NCBI GenBank assembly: GCA_044227665.1
Contig: JBGAWK010000007.1
Span: forward strand, 1 to 64,000
DNA: 64,000 nt
DNA from: JBGAWK01 sp044227665
GTDB taxonomy: Bacteria > Bacteroidota > Bacteroidia > Chitinophagales > JADIYW01
Direction of reading: 5' to 3'
Below, piece by piece: positions 18,270 to 26,583 of this stretch; position 1 is the stretch's first letter, and each line of letters opens with the position of its first letter. The notes beneath the pieces are model-generated. The model ran no database searches. It was given only the letters and a program-made list of their open reading frames with translations, and was not told the origin of the DNA. The position numbers and the translations under genes were made by a program.

Positions 18270-19187
18270 ATGAAAAAAGTATTCATCACATTTTTCTTCT
18301 TCTCATCTGTGTATATTTTTGCACAGGATGATGCAGGGACTACAGAAGTAGAAACCAGTACTACTACAGAAACTACAAGTGAGCAGCCTGCTCCAATGTT
18401 GACTTCCTCTACACCTAATGCTACCAAAAATACAGAAATTATGGCATTGCCTTGGGTACAAGAAGTTACTGGGCAGCGATTAGCTTTGGCTTATGAAAAT
18501 ATAAGAGAGGCCGATGTGTTTTGGTCTAAGATAGTTTATCGCGTAATTGATGTACGTGAGAAGATGAACTTACCTTTTTCTTGGCCTAAGCGACCATTTA
18601 TCAATGTGGTGCTGGATGCGGTAACGAATGGTTCTGTACCTGCTTTTGCTTCCAATGATGATGAATTTACTACTCCATTGAGTCCACAGGAGGCAGCAGC
18701 AGCCGGTGGTGCCGGTGGTTTTGACTCTATAAGTGTCTTTAATCCTGTTACAGAGGTTTACGAAACTTCTGTAATTCAGAGAGAAGTAAACTGGGAAAAC
18801 GTAAAGAAATATCGTGTGAAAGAAGTATGGTATTTTAATAAGCAAACTTCTACAATGATGGTACGTATTATGGCTATAGCTCCCGTATTGGATAGCTATG
18901 ATGAATATGGTAATTATCGTGGTCAGCAGGCTTTGTTTTGGGCATATTTTCCGGCATTGAGAAATACACTCGTTAAGGAACAAGCTTTCAATCCACTTCC
19001 TGATGGTGTAAAAATGAGCTGGGATGATATGTTTGCTTTACGCTTATTTTCTAGCTATATCTATAAAGAAGAGAATGTATTGGATGAGAGAGTTCAGGAT
19101 AGATGGACAGGTATAGATGCCTTATATGAGTCAGAAAGAATTAAGGAGAAAATCTTTAACTTCGAGCATGACCTTTGGGAATATTGA
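18270..19187 (+). CDS. gldN: Gliding motility/T9SS periplasmic protein GldN (PorN)
   Basis: Periplasmic partner of GldK in the T9SS ring. 305 residues with a signal peptide (to about 18, YIFAQ), a Thr/Glu-rich linker (about 19-45), then the GldN domain. Recognisable segments are READVFWSKIVYRVIDVREKMNLPFSWP, NWENVKKYRVKEVWYFNKQTS and MVRIMAIAPV, followed by ALFWAYFPALRNTLVKEQAF and WDDMFALRLFSSYIYKEENV. It starts 10 bases after gldM and is closed by a strong hairpin terminator, so it is the last gene of the operon. Confidence 0.96.
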   Translation: MKKVFITFFFFSSVYIFAQDDAGTTEVETSTTTETTSEQPAPMLTSSTPNATKNTEIMALPWVQEVTGQRLALAYENIREADVFWSKIVYRVIDVREKMNLPFSWPKRPFINVVLDAVTNGSVPAFASNDDEFTTPLSPQEAAAAGGAGGFDSISVFNPVTEVYETSVIQREVNWENVKKYRVKEVWYFNKQTSTMMVRIMAIAPVLDSYDEYGNYRGQQALFWAYFPALRNTLVKEQAFNPLPDGVKMSWDDMFALRLFSSYIYKEENVLDERVQDRWTGIDALYESERIKEKIFNFEHDLWEY

Positions 19188-19203
19188 TATTTCTTAATAG
19201 TAT

Positions 19204-19237
19204 AAAAAAAGGCTGCCATTCTTGGCAGCCTTTTTTT
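19204..19237. terminator. Strong bidirectional rho-independent terminator
   Basis: GGCTGCCA (19211-19218), loop TTCT, TGGCAGCC (19223-19230), with seven A's before and seven T's after. It ends the gldKLMN transcript; because the A tract becomes a T tract on the other strand, it can also end the convergent trpEG transcript. Confidence 0.92.
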
Positions 19238-19313
19238 ATTACGCTCTTCGTCTTCAATATAATAGCTTCAAATTTAGAACCTTCAGCAAGACAATTAGCT
19301 AGCTACCCTTTCA

Positions 19314-19880
19314 TTAAGAATATTGCAGCCAATTTTCTAGAATCTTCATGCCTGTAGGAGTCATAATGGATTCGGGATGAAATTGGACACCTCTTACATC
19401 ATAATCCTCGTGTCTAATTGCCATAACAACCCCTTCATCATCTGTAGCCGTAGTAATTAGAGGCTTTTTAATGTCTCTAATAGCCCAAGAGTGGTAGCGG
19501 CCACTATCAAAATTATTTTCTATACCTTGGAATAATATATCTTGCTCCATGACTATAGTATTTCTTTTTTTGCCATGCACTACCTTGCCAATATTATATA
19601 ACTCTGCGCCAAATACTTGTCCTATCGCTTGATGTCCCAGACATATTCCCAAAATCTTTTTCGTCGGGGCATATTCTTGAATTATGGGTATCAATAAGCC
19701 CGCTTCTTCTGGGATGCCAGGACCGGGAGATAGAACAATGTGGTCATAAGCACCCACTTCTTCGAGGGTGATTTTATCATTTCTATAGATATCTACTTCT
19801 GCACCTAATGCCTCCATATAGTGTACTACATTGTAGGTGAAAGAGTCATAATTGTCTATCATTAGTACTTTTCTGCTCAT
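19314..19880 (-). CDS. trpG: Anthranilate synthase glutaminase subunit TrpG
   Basis: Class I glutamine amidotransferase subunit that feeds ammonia to TrpE in tryptophan synthesis. 188 residues, full length. MIDNYDSFTYN at the N-terminus, LSPGPGIPEEAG (50-61), nucleophile Cys80 in LGICLGHQAIG, and the catalytic His/Glu pair in VQFHPESIMTP are all present. It overlaps trpE by four bases. TrpG can also serve PabB in folate synthesis, but the TrpE active-site signature next door favours tryptophan. No other trp gene is in the window. Confidence 0.95.
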   Translation of the reverse strand: MSRKVLMIDNYDSFTYNVVHYMEALGAEVDIYRNDKITLEEVGAYDHIVLSPGPGIPEEAGLLIPIIQEYAPTKKILGICLGHQAIGQVFGAELYNIGKVVHGKKRNTIVMEQDILFQGIENNFDSGRYHSWAIRDIKKPLITTATDDEGVVMAIRHEDYDVRGVQFHPESIMTPTGMKILENWLQYS

Positions 19881-21265
19881 AACTTACAAGCTACCTCCAG
19901 TGCTCTATTTAGTGCCATTAATTTATTTTCTACCTCTTGTAATTCGCTCTCTGGTTTGGAATCTGCCACTACACCTGCTCCTGCCTGATAATGCAATACA
20001 TTATGTTGTGCAAAGAAGGTTCTTATCATTATGGCATGATTGTAATCTCCATTGAAGCCAAGATATCCTATAGCCCCACCATAGTATCCTCTAGCCGTAG
20101 GCTCTATGTTATCTATTAGTTGTAGTGCTTTATATTTGGGAGCACCACTTAGTGTTCCGGCAGGAAATGTATCTCCCATCATCTTTACTTTATTTTGCAG
20201 TGCAGATACTTTAGCACTTACTTTTGATACTAGATGAATCACATGGGAGTAGTACTGGACTTCTTTAAAAACCTCTACGTTCACATGTTTTCCTGTCCTG
20301 CTGAGGTCATTCCTCGCCAAATCCACCAGCATAATATGTTCTGCATTTTCTTTTTCATCTAAGCTTAATTTTAGTGCCAAGGCAGCATCTTGCTCGTCAT
20401 TGCCCGTTCTACGGAAAGTTCCTGCAATGGGGTGAATGGTTACTTTTTCACCTTTTACTATTAATTGGGATTCTGGAGATGAACCTAGTAATTGATAATT
20501 TCCATAATCAAAATAGAAGAGATAAGGAGAAGGATTTATACTTCGCAAGGCTCTATATACTTGAAATATATCTCCCGAGAATCCTTGATAGTATCTTCTT
20601 GACAATACAATCTGAAACACATCTCCACGGTAGCAGTGTTCTATTCCTTTGATTACACCTCGAAGATAGCTTTCATCTGTATGGTTTGAGGATTTGAGTC
20701 CCTCTAAATTAAAGTTTTGTATTTCTACATCTTTAGTGAGTATAGTAATAAATTGCTCTATATCGGGTATCTCGCTGCTGTCAATACTATGTCTTAATAG
20801 AGTCACTTGATGATTGAAGTGATTATAAGCAACTATAAAGTGGTATAAGTGATAGCATAGCGCCGGTAACGTGTCTTCAATTTTTTCTAGTCTTATATCT
20901 TCAAAATAGGGTATAGCATTGTAGGTAGTATAGCCGAAAAGCCCATTGGTAATATGAGGTGCATCTATAGTTTCAAAAATGAAATTATTTAGAAAGTCAT
21001 TAATCTTTTCGGGATAATTATCGTGATTGACATGAACGTAATCACTTCTATCAGGATATTGATAATGTAGATTGTGTAGATTGTCTATTTCAAAGCCGGC
21101 ATAAGGCATACAGCATATATAGGAATAAGTATGCTCGTTACCATGATAGTCAGAACTTTCGAGTAGTATTGCCTTGCCAAAATGTTTGCGTACAGCCATA
21201 TACATAGAAACGGGCGTAAGGGTGTCGCCCAAAAATTTCTTTTGTATAGTATTTATTTTGTACAT
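19877..21265 (-). CDS. trpE: Anthranilate synthase component I TrpE
   Basis: Chorismate-utilising enzyme making anthranilate, 462 residues. The chorismate-binding core is complete: RRYYQGFSGDIFQVYRALR, PYLFYFDYG, GSSPESQL, HPIAGTFRRTG, EHIMLVDLARNDLSR, FPAGTLSGAPK and YGGAIGY. PIAGT, with Ala where PabB enzymes carry Lys (PIKGT), supports anthranilate synthase rather than aminodeoxychorismate synthase. LLESSDYHG (34-42) matches the LLES element that forms part of the tryptophan feedback site. Start ATG at 21265; no obvious leader peptide or attenuator is visible upstream. Confidence 0.95.
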   Translation of the reverse strand: MYKINTIQKKFLGDTLTPVSMYMAVRKHFGKAILLESSDYHGNEHTYSYICCMPYAGFEIDNLHNLHYQYPDRSDYVHVNHDNYPEKINDFLNNFIFETIDAPHITNGLFGYTTYNAIPYFEDIRLEKIEDTLPALCYHLYHFIVAYNHFNHQVTLLRHSIDSSEIPDIEQFITILTKDVEIQNFNLEGLKSSNHTDESYLRGVIKGIEHCYRGDVFQIVLSRRYYQGFSGDIFQVYRALRSINPSPYLFYFDYGNYQLLGSSPESQLIVKGEKVTIHPIAGTFRRTGNDEQDAALALKLSLDEKENAEHIMLVDLARNDLSRTGKHVNVEVFKEVQYYSHVIHLVSKVSAKVSALQNKVKMMGDTFPAGTLSGAPKYKALQLIDNIEPTARGYYGGAIGYLGFNGDYNHAIMIRTFFAQHNVLHYQAGAGVVADSKPESELQEVENKLMALNRALEVACKL

Positions 21266-21340
21266 GATATAAAAAGCTAATTTATACTATCAGCTTAGAA
21301 TTGTTGTAATAATTTTTTTTTTTAATACAATAATGATAAT

Positions 21341-21366
21341 AAAAAAGGTCTCTGTTGCCAGAGACC
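21341..21366 (-). terminator. Rho-independent terminator of the PUR-protein gene
   Basis: On the minus strand, GGTCTCTG (complement of 21359-21366), loop GCAA, CAGAGACC (complement of 21347-21354), then six T's (complement of 21341-21346). It follows the gene ending at 21404 and separates it from trpE. Confidence 0.88.
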
Positions 21367-21403
21367 TCTCAATTTCAATAGCCTATAACGTATGTAGATA
21401 AGA

Positions 21404-21646
21404 TTATGCCACTTGATTTGCCATACTTTCGGCAGGAATCATTGCAGTAAGAATATCAACGAGTTGTTTCAAGTTTTCTTCAAATATCATTAAACGATGG
21501 GATTCTGTCTTGCTGTCGTTGATGATAGCAAATTCTTTGATTTTTACATAACTACTGCCATTTTTTGTAGCCAAATGGTCAATAAAGTAAGTTCTTTTTC
21601 CTGCTTCGATTTTCTTTGTTGTAATCACTTTGTTGCACGTTTCCAT
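21404..21646 (-). CDS. PUR-family (DUF3276) DNA/RNA-binding protein
   Basis: An 80-residue protein of the PUR-alpha-like DUF3276 family, which includes single-stranded nucleic-acid-binding regulators. The fold's beta strands are visible: TTKKIEAGKRTYFIDHLAT (9-27), SYVKIKEFAIIND and HRLMIFEENLKQLVDILTAMI, where the last helix closes the PUR repeat. The AGKRTYF motif is highly conserved in Bacteroidota members. Single PUR repeat, so it probably dimerises. It has its own terminator and appears monocistronic. Confidence 0.87.
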   Translation of the reverse strand: METCNKVITTKKIEAGKRTYFIDHLATKNGSSYVKIKEFAIINDSKTESHRLMIFEENLKQLVDILTAMIPAESMANQVA

Positions 21647-21707
21647 ATCGTATTGTTTTACTAATAAGATGCAACAGATAGATAAATTCCATAAAAAAAG
21701 AAAAAAA

Positions 21708-22442
21708 TTATTTCATCTGATTAAATGTAACGGTGACACGCCTGTACTTGCTGTTATTTTCTAAAGAATATACGTGTTTCCCTTCACTTATATTTCCATA
21801 CGTTTTATTGATAACATATTTTCCGCTCAGATTATTAGTTCCTAAATTTGTAAAGTGTGTAAATAGTTGATTGGAAACTATAGTGTCTATATATAAAACT
21901 TGCTTACCTATAGGTAATTCTATGGTGAAGCTATCCGAAATGGCAAGTTGCTTTCTAGGATAATTAAAGAAAAATGGGACGTAAGAGAAAGTATCTATAC
22001 CACTAAAATTACTGATATTATTTATTAGGGTTGTATCTATCCTTGAAATATATGCTTCTATTGAGGGTGTAAAGTTTTCGCCATAGCCAATATTTAGATG
22101 CTTATATTTACTGTCATATATCGCTACTAATAGGCTGTCTATATTATAATCTTCCCACCTGAGATGTCTGGTTTGTGTATATATCAAATAAGAATCACGG
22201 TTTTTTTTAAGGATTTTAATACGGATGTTTTGGTAGATATTTCTGTAATATATGTTTTGCTTACCAATATTTATGGGTTTGTTTAGATCATAGGTATATT
22301 GGATATCATATATGAGTTCCTGTCCTTCCTGTAGTGAAATCTTTAGGATAGCACCTTCTTGGCTATTAGGACTTTTTTTTTTGTTGCAATAACAGAATGG
22401 AAAAATAAATAAGAGAGCAATAATGTATAGATTCCTTTTCAT
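21708..22442 (-). CDS. Hypothetical lipoprotein
   Basis: A 244-residue protein, not recognised. A short hydrophobic segment (IIALLFIFPFCYC, about 7-19) is followed by KKK; Cys17 or Cys19 could be the lipidated residue, so a lipoprotein is likely though the lipobox is imperfect. The mature part is beta-rich, with EGQELIYDIQYTYDLN, NIRIKILKKNRDSYLIYTQT and ISDSFTIELPIGKQVLYIDTI, and ends with RRVTVTFNQMK. It starts one base after the CoA-binding gene's stop and is likely in the same operon as dnaX. Confidence 0.65.
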   Translation of the reverse strand: MKRNLYIIALLFIFPFCYCNKKKSPNSQEGAILKISLQEGQELIYDIQYTYDLNKPINIGKQNIYYRNIYQNIRIKILKKNRDSYLIYTQTRHLRWEDYNIDSLLVAIYDSKYKHLNIGYGENFTPSIEAYISRIDTTLINNISNFSGIDTFSYVPFFFNYPRKQLAISDSFTIELPIGKQVLYIDTIVSNQLFTHFTNLGTNNLSGKYVINKTYGNISEGKHVYSLENNSKYRRVTVTFNQMK

Positions 22443-22443
22443 T

Positions 22444-22806
22444 TCAGAATTGTCGGGTTTGTAACATCACCAAGGTACATGCCTCAATAGGTTCAATATT
22501 ATTGTTGGACAATAACTTGTAAAGTTCAGGATTTTCAGTTCCGGGATTGAATATGACTCTTTTAGGCTTTAATTTCAAAATATAATCATAATATGTGGGT
22601 TGTATGGTAGGGTTTACATAAAGTGTCACCGTATGAATCTCATTGAGTGTCGGAGTATCTGTATGTATATGGATATCGGCTATCTTGCCGCCATTTTTTC
22701 CAATGGCAACTACATCATGACCATATTGCATCAGCTTATGTATGGCTTTATAACTATATCTATCTGTGTGGGTGCTGGCACCTATTACTAAGGTTTTTTT
22801 ATTCAT
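22444..22806 (-). CDS. CoA-binding domain protein (YccU type)
   Basis: A 120-residue stand-alone CoA-binding Rossmann domain. KTLVIGASTHTDRYSYKAIHKL at the start contains the nucleotide-binding turn GAS and the RYS motif seen in YccU proteins; GHDVVAIGKNGGKI gives the next strand, VTLYVNPTIQPTYYDYIL and PKRVIFNPGTENPEL the following ones, and IEACTLVML the end. The role of the family is not established. It overlaps the 3' end of the dnaX tau region by four bases. Confidence 0.88.
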   Translation of the reverse strand: MNKKTLVIGASTHTDRYSYKAIHKLMQYGHDVVAIGKNGGKIADIHIHTDTPTLNEIHTVTLYVNPTIQPTYYDYILKLKPKRVIFNPGTENPELYKLLSNNNIEPIEACTLVMLQTRQF

Positions 22807-23489
22807 ATATCTAAGTCTAAGTTTAGCTTGTCAATCAGCGTTTTTAAGGCAGGATTCTTCTCGGCCAAATCTATATAACGCTCCATTGGCGTTCGAGGTT
22901 TGCTCTGCCTGTCTTCTTCCGTAATCTCTACACGTATCGTAATTGTAAGAGGATGAGATAAATATTTCTTGAAATAACTGTGCATGTCCACTCTGATACT
23001 GTCTAGAGAGCCCTTAATTACACTGCTTATAACAGTAAATTCAATATTTTGGCTGTCAATAAATTGGGGCTCTAGTTCTGTGAACGTTCCATAGTAGGAA
23101 GGGTTTATGATTTTTTTATGGGTTTCTAAAAATTGAAACCAAAAGGCATGTAAATTTTCAACGGTGAGAGCTACTTTTTCTATATAGGTGTTTTGTTCTA
23201 GTAGGGTGGCTTCGGTGATGGCTTCCAGACGTGATTTGCGTATCAATTTCCTAGCGCCGGCAGCAGTTTCTTCTATCGTAGGCTCTATATTTCGTTCTTC
23301 TTTAGGCTCTTCCGTAGTCAATTGCAGTGGTGGACTCTCTGATAATACGGTATTGTCAAGAAGTGTTTCTTCCGCTTTTCTGTCATGGGGGGCTTCTGTA
23401 GTAGATACTATAGGGGTCTCTATTGATAAGTTGCGGGCAGGAATCGCCACTACTTCGCTGTTATTCTCAGGAGCAAGTAAGCGTATTAC
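22803..23489 (-). CDS. dnaX: DnaX tau-specific C-terminal region, reached by -1 frameshift
   Basis: Open in the -1 frame relative to the upstream dnaX ORF. After the A10 tract the frame reads GTA ATA CGC TTA CTT (VIRLL) and runs without a stop to 22803, giving about 228 further residues. A linker (about 80 residues) is followed by a conserved Bacteroidota DnaX tail: LHAFWFQFLETHKK, FTELEPQFIDSQNIEFTV, MHSYFKKYLSHPLTITIRV and PMERYIDLAEKNPALKTLI. The tail binds the polymerase alpha subunit/DnaB in other tau proteins. It has no plausible independent start near its beginning; the first possible codon is a GTG at 23450. If the -1 shift occurs, tau is 609 residues. Confidence 0.82.
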   Translation of the reverse strand, partial: VIRLLAPENNSEVVAIPARNLSIETPIVSTTEAPHDRKAEETLLDNTVLSESPPLQLTTEEPKEERNIEPTIEETAAGARKLIRKSRLEAITEATLLEQNTYIEKVALTVENLHAFWFQFLETHKKIINPSYYGTFTELEPQFIDSQNIEFTVISSVIKGSLDSIRVDMHSYFKKYLSHPLTITIRVEITEEDRQSKPRTPMERYIDLAEKNPALKTLIDKLNLDLDI

Positions 23490-23516
23490 TTTTTTTTTTC
23501 GGCATGGAGTATGCCG
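23451..23516 (-). promoter_or_regulatory. dnaX: dnaX A10 slippery tract with flanking hairpins
   Basis: On the minus strand the codons GAA AAA AAA AAG TAA contain ten A's (complement of 23490-23499), ending in A AAA AAG followed at once by the zero-frame stop. A 6-bp hairpin (CGGCAT, loop ACTCC, ATGCCG; 23500-23516) abuts the tract upstream. A downstream hairpin pairs TACTTGCT (23472-23479) with AGCGAAGTA (23451-23459), one bulged G and a 12-base loop, nine bases after the heptamer. The layout fits ribosomal -1 frameshifting or transcriptional slippage; a one-base homopolymer error would give the same ORFs. Confidence 0.65.
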
Positions 23517-24631
23517 GAGTTTATTTCTATCTGCGTATTGAGGAAAGTTAACTTTAGGAGTGCCAGTTCTACATGAAGGCGCTTATTTTTTGCTGTTTTA
23601 TAATTTATTTCAGCCAAATTTAGAATATTCAAAGCGTTCAGCAGGTAGGTGGTATGTGTCATTGCCGTTTGTAGGGCATAGCGTTTGATAAGGTCTTCTC
23701 CGGACTCTATGAGCGTGATAGTCTTGGGGTCTTTTGCAACTAGAAGTTGGCGAATGTGTTCTGCAAGACCTCCAAGAAATATTTCTCCGTCAAAGCCTTT
23801 GGCAATTATCGAATTATAAAGTTGTAAAACTGTACTGCTGTCTTCAATAAGTAAGGCATCTACTATAGAAAAATAGTAGTCGTAATCCAAAATATTTAAG
23901 TTGCTAATCACATCCTGATAGGAAAGCTGATTGCCACTGTAGCTGATAAGTTTGTCGAATAGGGATAGCGCATCTCTCATGCCTCCGTCGGCTTTCTGCG
24001 CTATGAGGTGTAAGGCTGTCTCTTCCGCATCTATATGCTCTTTAATACATATTTCTTTGATTTGCTTGACGATATCTGTATTGCTGATGCGCTTGAAGTC
24101 ATAAATCTGGCAACGTGAGAGGATGGTAGGGATTATCTTATGCTTTTCGGTAGTGGCGAGGATAAATATGGCATAAGAAGGAGGTTCTTCCAAGGTTTTC
24201 AGGAAGGCATTGAATGCCTGAGTACTGAGCATGTGTACCTCGTCTATGATATAGACTTTGTACTTGCCTTGCTGTGGTGCAAATCTTACCTGCTCTATTA
24301 AGCTGCGGATGTCTTCCACGGAATTGTTAGAGGCAGCATCCAGCTCATGAATATTGAAAGAACTATTTGTGTTGAAAGAACTGCAACTGCTACAGCTGTT
24401 ACAAGGTTCATTGTCGGCAGAGGGGTTCTCACAATTTATAGCCTTGGCGAGTATTCTAGCGCAGGTAGTCTTGCCCACACCTCTAGGGCCGCAGAATAAG
24501 AATGACTGTGCCAAATGACCGCTATTGAGTGCTTTTTTTAGTGTTCCAGATACTTGCTCTTGCCCTACGACATCTTCAAAGCGTACCGGTCGGTATTTTC
24601 TAGCAGATACGATATAATTGCGCTCGCTCAC
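23486..24631 (-). CDS. dnaX: DNA polymerase III gamma/tau subunit, zero-frame (gamma-like) product
   Basis: Clamp-loader ATPase that loads the beta clamp at replication forks. The zero-frame product is 381 residues. It contains the Walker A motif in FCGPRGVGKTTCARIL (47-62), the zinc-binding cysteines CENPSADNEPCNSCSSC (69-85), DEVHML (Walker B) and the SRC sensor (ILSRCQIYDF). Domain III (residues about 245-370) is complete, ending INSGILHAEKKK. The stop TAA directly follows an A10 tract. The product corresponds to gamma in other bacteria: clamp-loading domains without the tau tail. See the tau entry for the -1 extension. Confidence 0.95.
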   Translation of the reverse strand: MSERNYIVSARKYRPVRFEDVVGQEQVSGTLKKALNSGHLAQSFLFCGPRGVGKTTCARILAKAINCENPSADNEPCNSCSSCSSFNTNSSFNIHELDAASNNSVEDIRSLIEQVRFAPQQGKYKVYIIDEVHMLSTQAFNAFLKTLEEPPSYAIFILATTEKHKIIPTILSRCQIYDFKRISNTDIVKQIKEICIKEHIDAEETALHLIAQKADGGMRDALSLFDKLISYSGNQLSYQDVISNLNILDYDYYFSIVDALLIEDSSTVLQLYNSIIAKGFDGEIFLGGLAEHIRQLLVAKDPKTITLIESGEDLIKRYALQTAMTHTTYLLNALNILNLAEINYKTAKNKRLHVELALLKLTFLNTQIEINSGILHAEKKK

Positions 24632-24687
24632 AATTACAAAGATAATAGCTTTTTGGGGCTTATTCCATTAGCAAAAATAATTAGGAA

Positions 24688-25440
24688 TTATTTTTTGACA
24701 AATTGCAATAATTCTGATTTGTTCCCCCTGAATACATTGAAATCTACAGGCTCTGCTATGCCATTTACCCTGCCTCTGTCATTATGTTGCCAAAATCTCC
24801 ATTTTGATTCTTCATCGAGGCGAGGTCGCCCTTTATAGTAATGAGCTATCCATATAGGATAGGTGTCAAAGTTGCCCTTAATATAGCGATGATAATAGTT
24901 GATATTTACATATATTATGGGTCGGATACCATAGTGTCTCTCTACTGTGTTCAACCATGTATGAAGCCTTTCTATGAGCACATCCTTTGGTAAGCTGCCA
25001 TCTTCTTCAAAGTCCAATACCGGAGGCATATCACCAGGGAGAAGCTTTACAATGTTTATAAAATGTTTAGCCTGTGCTTTTGCATCCTTTGAGGCCTTAA
25101 AATAGTGATAGCCACCTCTCATGATGCCATTATCTTTTGCTTTTTTCCAGTTATAAAAATAGCGAAAATCAGTATGTGTAGTTCCTTCTGTCGCTTTGAT
25201 AAATACAAAATCAATGCTAATGTCATTTACATCCATAGCTTTCACTAGCACCCAGTCGATAGCACCCTGATGTCGTGATACATCTATGCCGTGTACGGAA
25301 TAATTGCGTGGTATGGAGATGCCGAAATCGGGGTAGAAAATTTTTAGGGGATTAAAAAATTTGTAACCTACAAATGCAGCACTTGCCGATAAAATCAGAA
25401 AGATGGATACAGAAAATTTGGTTATGCCTGAAATAGACAT
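24688..25440 (-). CDS. GH25-family lysozyme (muramidase)
   Basis: A 250-residue glycoside hydrolase family 25 protein that would cleave the beta-1,4 bond of peptidoglycan. One N-terminal hydrophobic segment (about 10-28) serves as signal or membrane anchor. The GH25 TIM-barrel motifs follow: VHGIDVSRHQGAIDW (48-62, with the catalytic-site Asp), DFVFIKATEGTTHTD, GIMRGGYHYF, MPPVLDFEEDG (the Asp-x-Glu catalytic pair) and PIIYVNINYY, then PIWIAHYY and WRFWQHNDRGRVNGI. All expected acidic residues are present. In Bacteroidota such proteins act in wall remodelling or against other bacteria. Confidence 0.92.
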   Translation of the reverse strand: MSISGITKFSVSIFLILSASAAFVGYKFFNPLKIFYPDFGISIPRNYSVHGIDVSRHQGAIDWVLVKAMDVNDISIDFVFIKATEGTTHTDFRYFYNWKKAKDNGIMRGGYHYFKASKDAKAQAKHFINIVKLLPGDMPPVLDFEEDGSLPKDVLIERLHTWLNTVERHYGIRPIIYVNINYYHRYIKGNFDTYPIWIAHYYKGRPRLDEESKWRFWQHNDRGRVNGIAEPVDFNVFRGNKSELLQFVKK

Positions 25441-25512
25441 ATCTAAAAAAATAAAAAATTATCGTAGGCAATCAGCGATAGGTGATAGGGGAGTGGTGGC
25501 ATTATTATATAA

Positions 25513-25534
25513 TAAAAAAGCCCCAATAGGGGCT
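25513..25534 (-). terminator. Rho-independent terminator after the DUF2795 gene
   Basis: On the minus strand AGCCCC (complement of 25529-25534), loop TATT, GGGGCT (complement of 25519-25524), followed by five T's. It ends the transcript of the small gene at 25560-25781. Confidence 0.85.
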
Positions 25535-25559
25535 ATGAAATTTGGTTGCAATACATAAA

Positions 25560-25781
25560 TTAATATTCATCTTCATTGAAGAGGAAGTCTTCCTTGGTAG
25601 GATAATCTGGCCATATATCCTCCACGCCTTCATACAATTCTTCTTCATCTTCCAATTCTTGCAGATTTTCTATAACCTCTAAAGGTGCGCCACTGCGGAT
25701 GGCGTAGTCTATCAATTCATCTTTGGTAGAAGGCCAAGGTGCATCTTCCAAATACGAAGCCAATTCTAATGTCCAATACAT
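25560..25781 (-). CDS. DUF2795-family small acidic protein
   Basis: A 73-residue, very acidic protein highly conserved in Bacteroidota. MYWTLELASYLEDAPWP at the start, then STKDELIDYAIRSGAPLEVIE (a helix-turn pattern) and IWPDYPTKEDFLFNEDEY at the end are characteristic. The function is not known; the helical part is similar to small DNA-associated or adaptor folds, which is inference only. A hairpin terminator directly follows, so the gene is transcribed alone. Confidence 0.87.
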   Translation of the reverse strand: MYWTLELASYLEDAPWPSTKDELIDYAIRSGAPLEVIENLQELEDEEELYEGVEDIWPDYPTKEDFLFNEDEY

Positions 25782-25859
25782 AATTCGTAATATATTTATT
25801 TATTTTAATTAATAAAGTGCAAAAAAAGTTTCATTTTTGATATTTCCCAATGAAAACGA

Positions 25860-26414
25860 TTATTTTTTATACACAAAGGGTTGCCATATTATCTCCTGAG
25901 TGTGTACATCTTTGGCAATTTTGCGTGCAAGTATAAAAAGATAATCCGATAATCGGTTAAGAAAAGGGATGATTACTTCATGTTGATGCTCAATACGGTC
26001 GAGGGAAACTACGCATCGCTCTGCCCTTCGGCATACTGTACGGGCTACATGGCAATGTCCTACGGCAAGGTGTCCTGAGGGTAAGATGAAATTTGTGAGC
26101 AAGGGAAGTCCGTCATTTATGGTATCTATGCGTGTCTCCAAATCACGAATAATAGCCTCTTCTAGTGTGGGTAACTTTATATTCTTTTTTGTGCTGTCGG
26201 CAGCAAGATGTGCTCCAATGTCGAAGAGACGGCTCTGTATGGCATAAAGAAATTTTTGTTCGTCATGGTCGCAGAAGGAAGCAACAACGCCTAAGTTACT
26301 GTTGAGCTCATCTACTGTGCCGTAGGCTTCTATTTTGATATGATCTTTGGGCAGGCGGCTGCCGCCAAAGAGTGCAGTCTCGCCATTGTCACCAGTTTTT
26401 GTATATATTTTCAT
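25860..26414 (-). CDS. Cob(I)alamin adenosyltransferase, PduO type
   Basis: ATP:corrinoid adenosyltransferase that makes adenosylcobalamin in the cytoplasm. 184 residues, standard length. The N-terminal ATP-binding motif KIYTKTGDNGETALFGGSRLPKD (2-24) includes the TKTGDxG signature, EAYGTVDELNSNLG gives the next conserved block, and RTVCRRAERCVVSL plus FLNRLSDYLFILAR complete the active-site helices (RRAER and LNRLSDYLF). No cobalamin biosynthesis genes are nearby, consistent with salvage of imported corrinoids. Confidence 0.94.
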   Translation of the reverse strand: MKIYTKTGDNGETALFGGSRLPKDHIKIEAYGTVDELNSNLGVVASFCDHDEQKFLYAIQSRLFDIGAHLAADSTKKNIKLPTLEEAIIRDLETRIDTINDGLPLLTNFILPSGHLAVGHCHVARTVCRRAERCVVSLDRIEHQHEVIIPFLNRLSDYLFILARKIAKDVHTQEIIWQPFVYKK

Positions 26415-26535
26415 ACTCTTATAAGCGGTAATGAAGATAGTAAAATCAATGATATTATTTGTATATAATCATGTTATAGCTAATATTGTTTTTGATGCAC
26501 AGTAATTCATGTATAGTGTCTTGCAGGCCTATTAG

Positions 26536-26566
26536 TTGTATTATTATAAAAAAAGCACAATCTTTG
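26536..26566 (+). promoter_or_regulatory. Probable promoter for lptE operon
   Basis: TTG at 26536-26538 and AATCTTTG at 26559-26566 (one mismatch to TAnnTTTG) are 20 bases apart, matching the -33/-7 layout of Bacteroidota. The predicted start of transcription is about 10 bases upstream of the lptE ATG. Confidence 0.5.
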
Positions 26567-26583
26567 CTATCTGTATATTATAG

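Noticed and set aside
23188..23541. 117-codon plus-strand open frame across the dnaX tau region
   Set aside because: Antisense to the conserved dnaX reading frames; no family resemblance and no start context.
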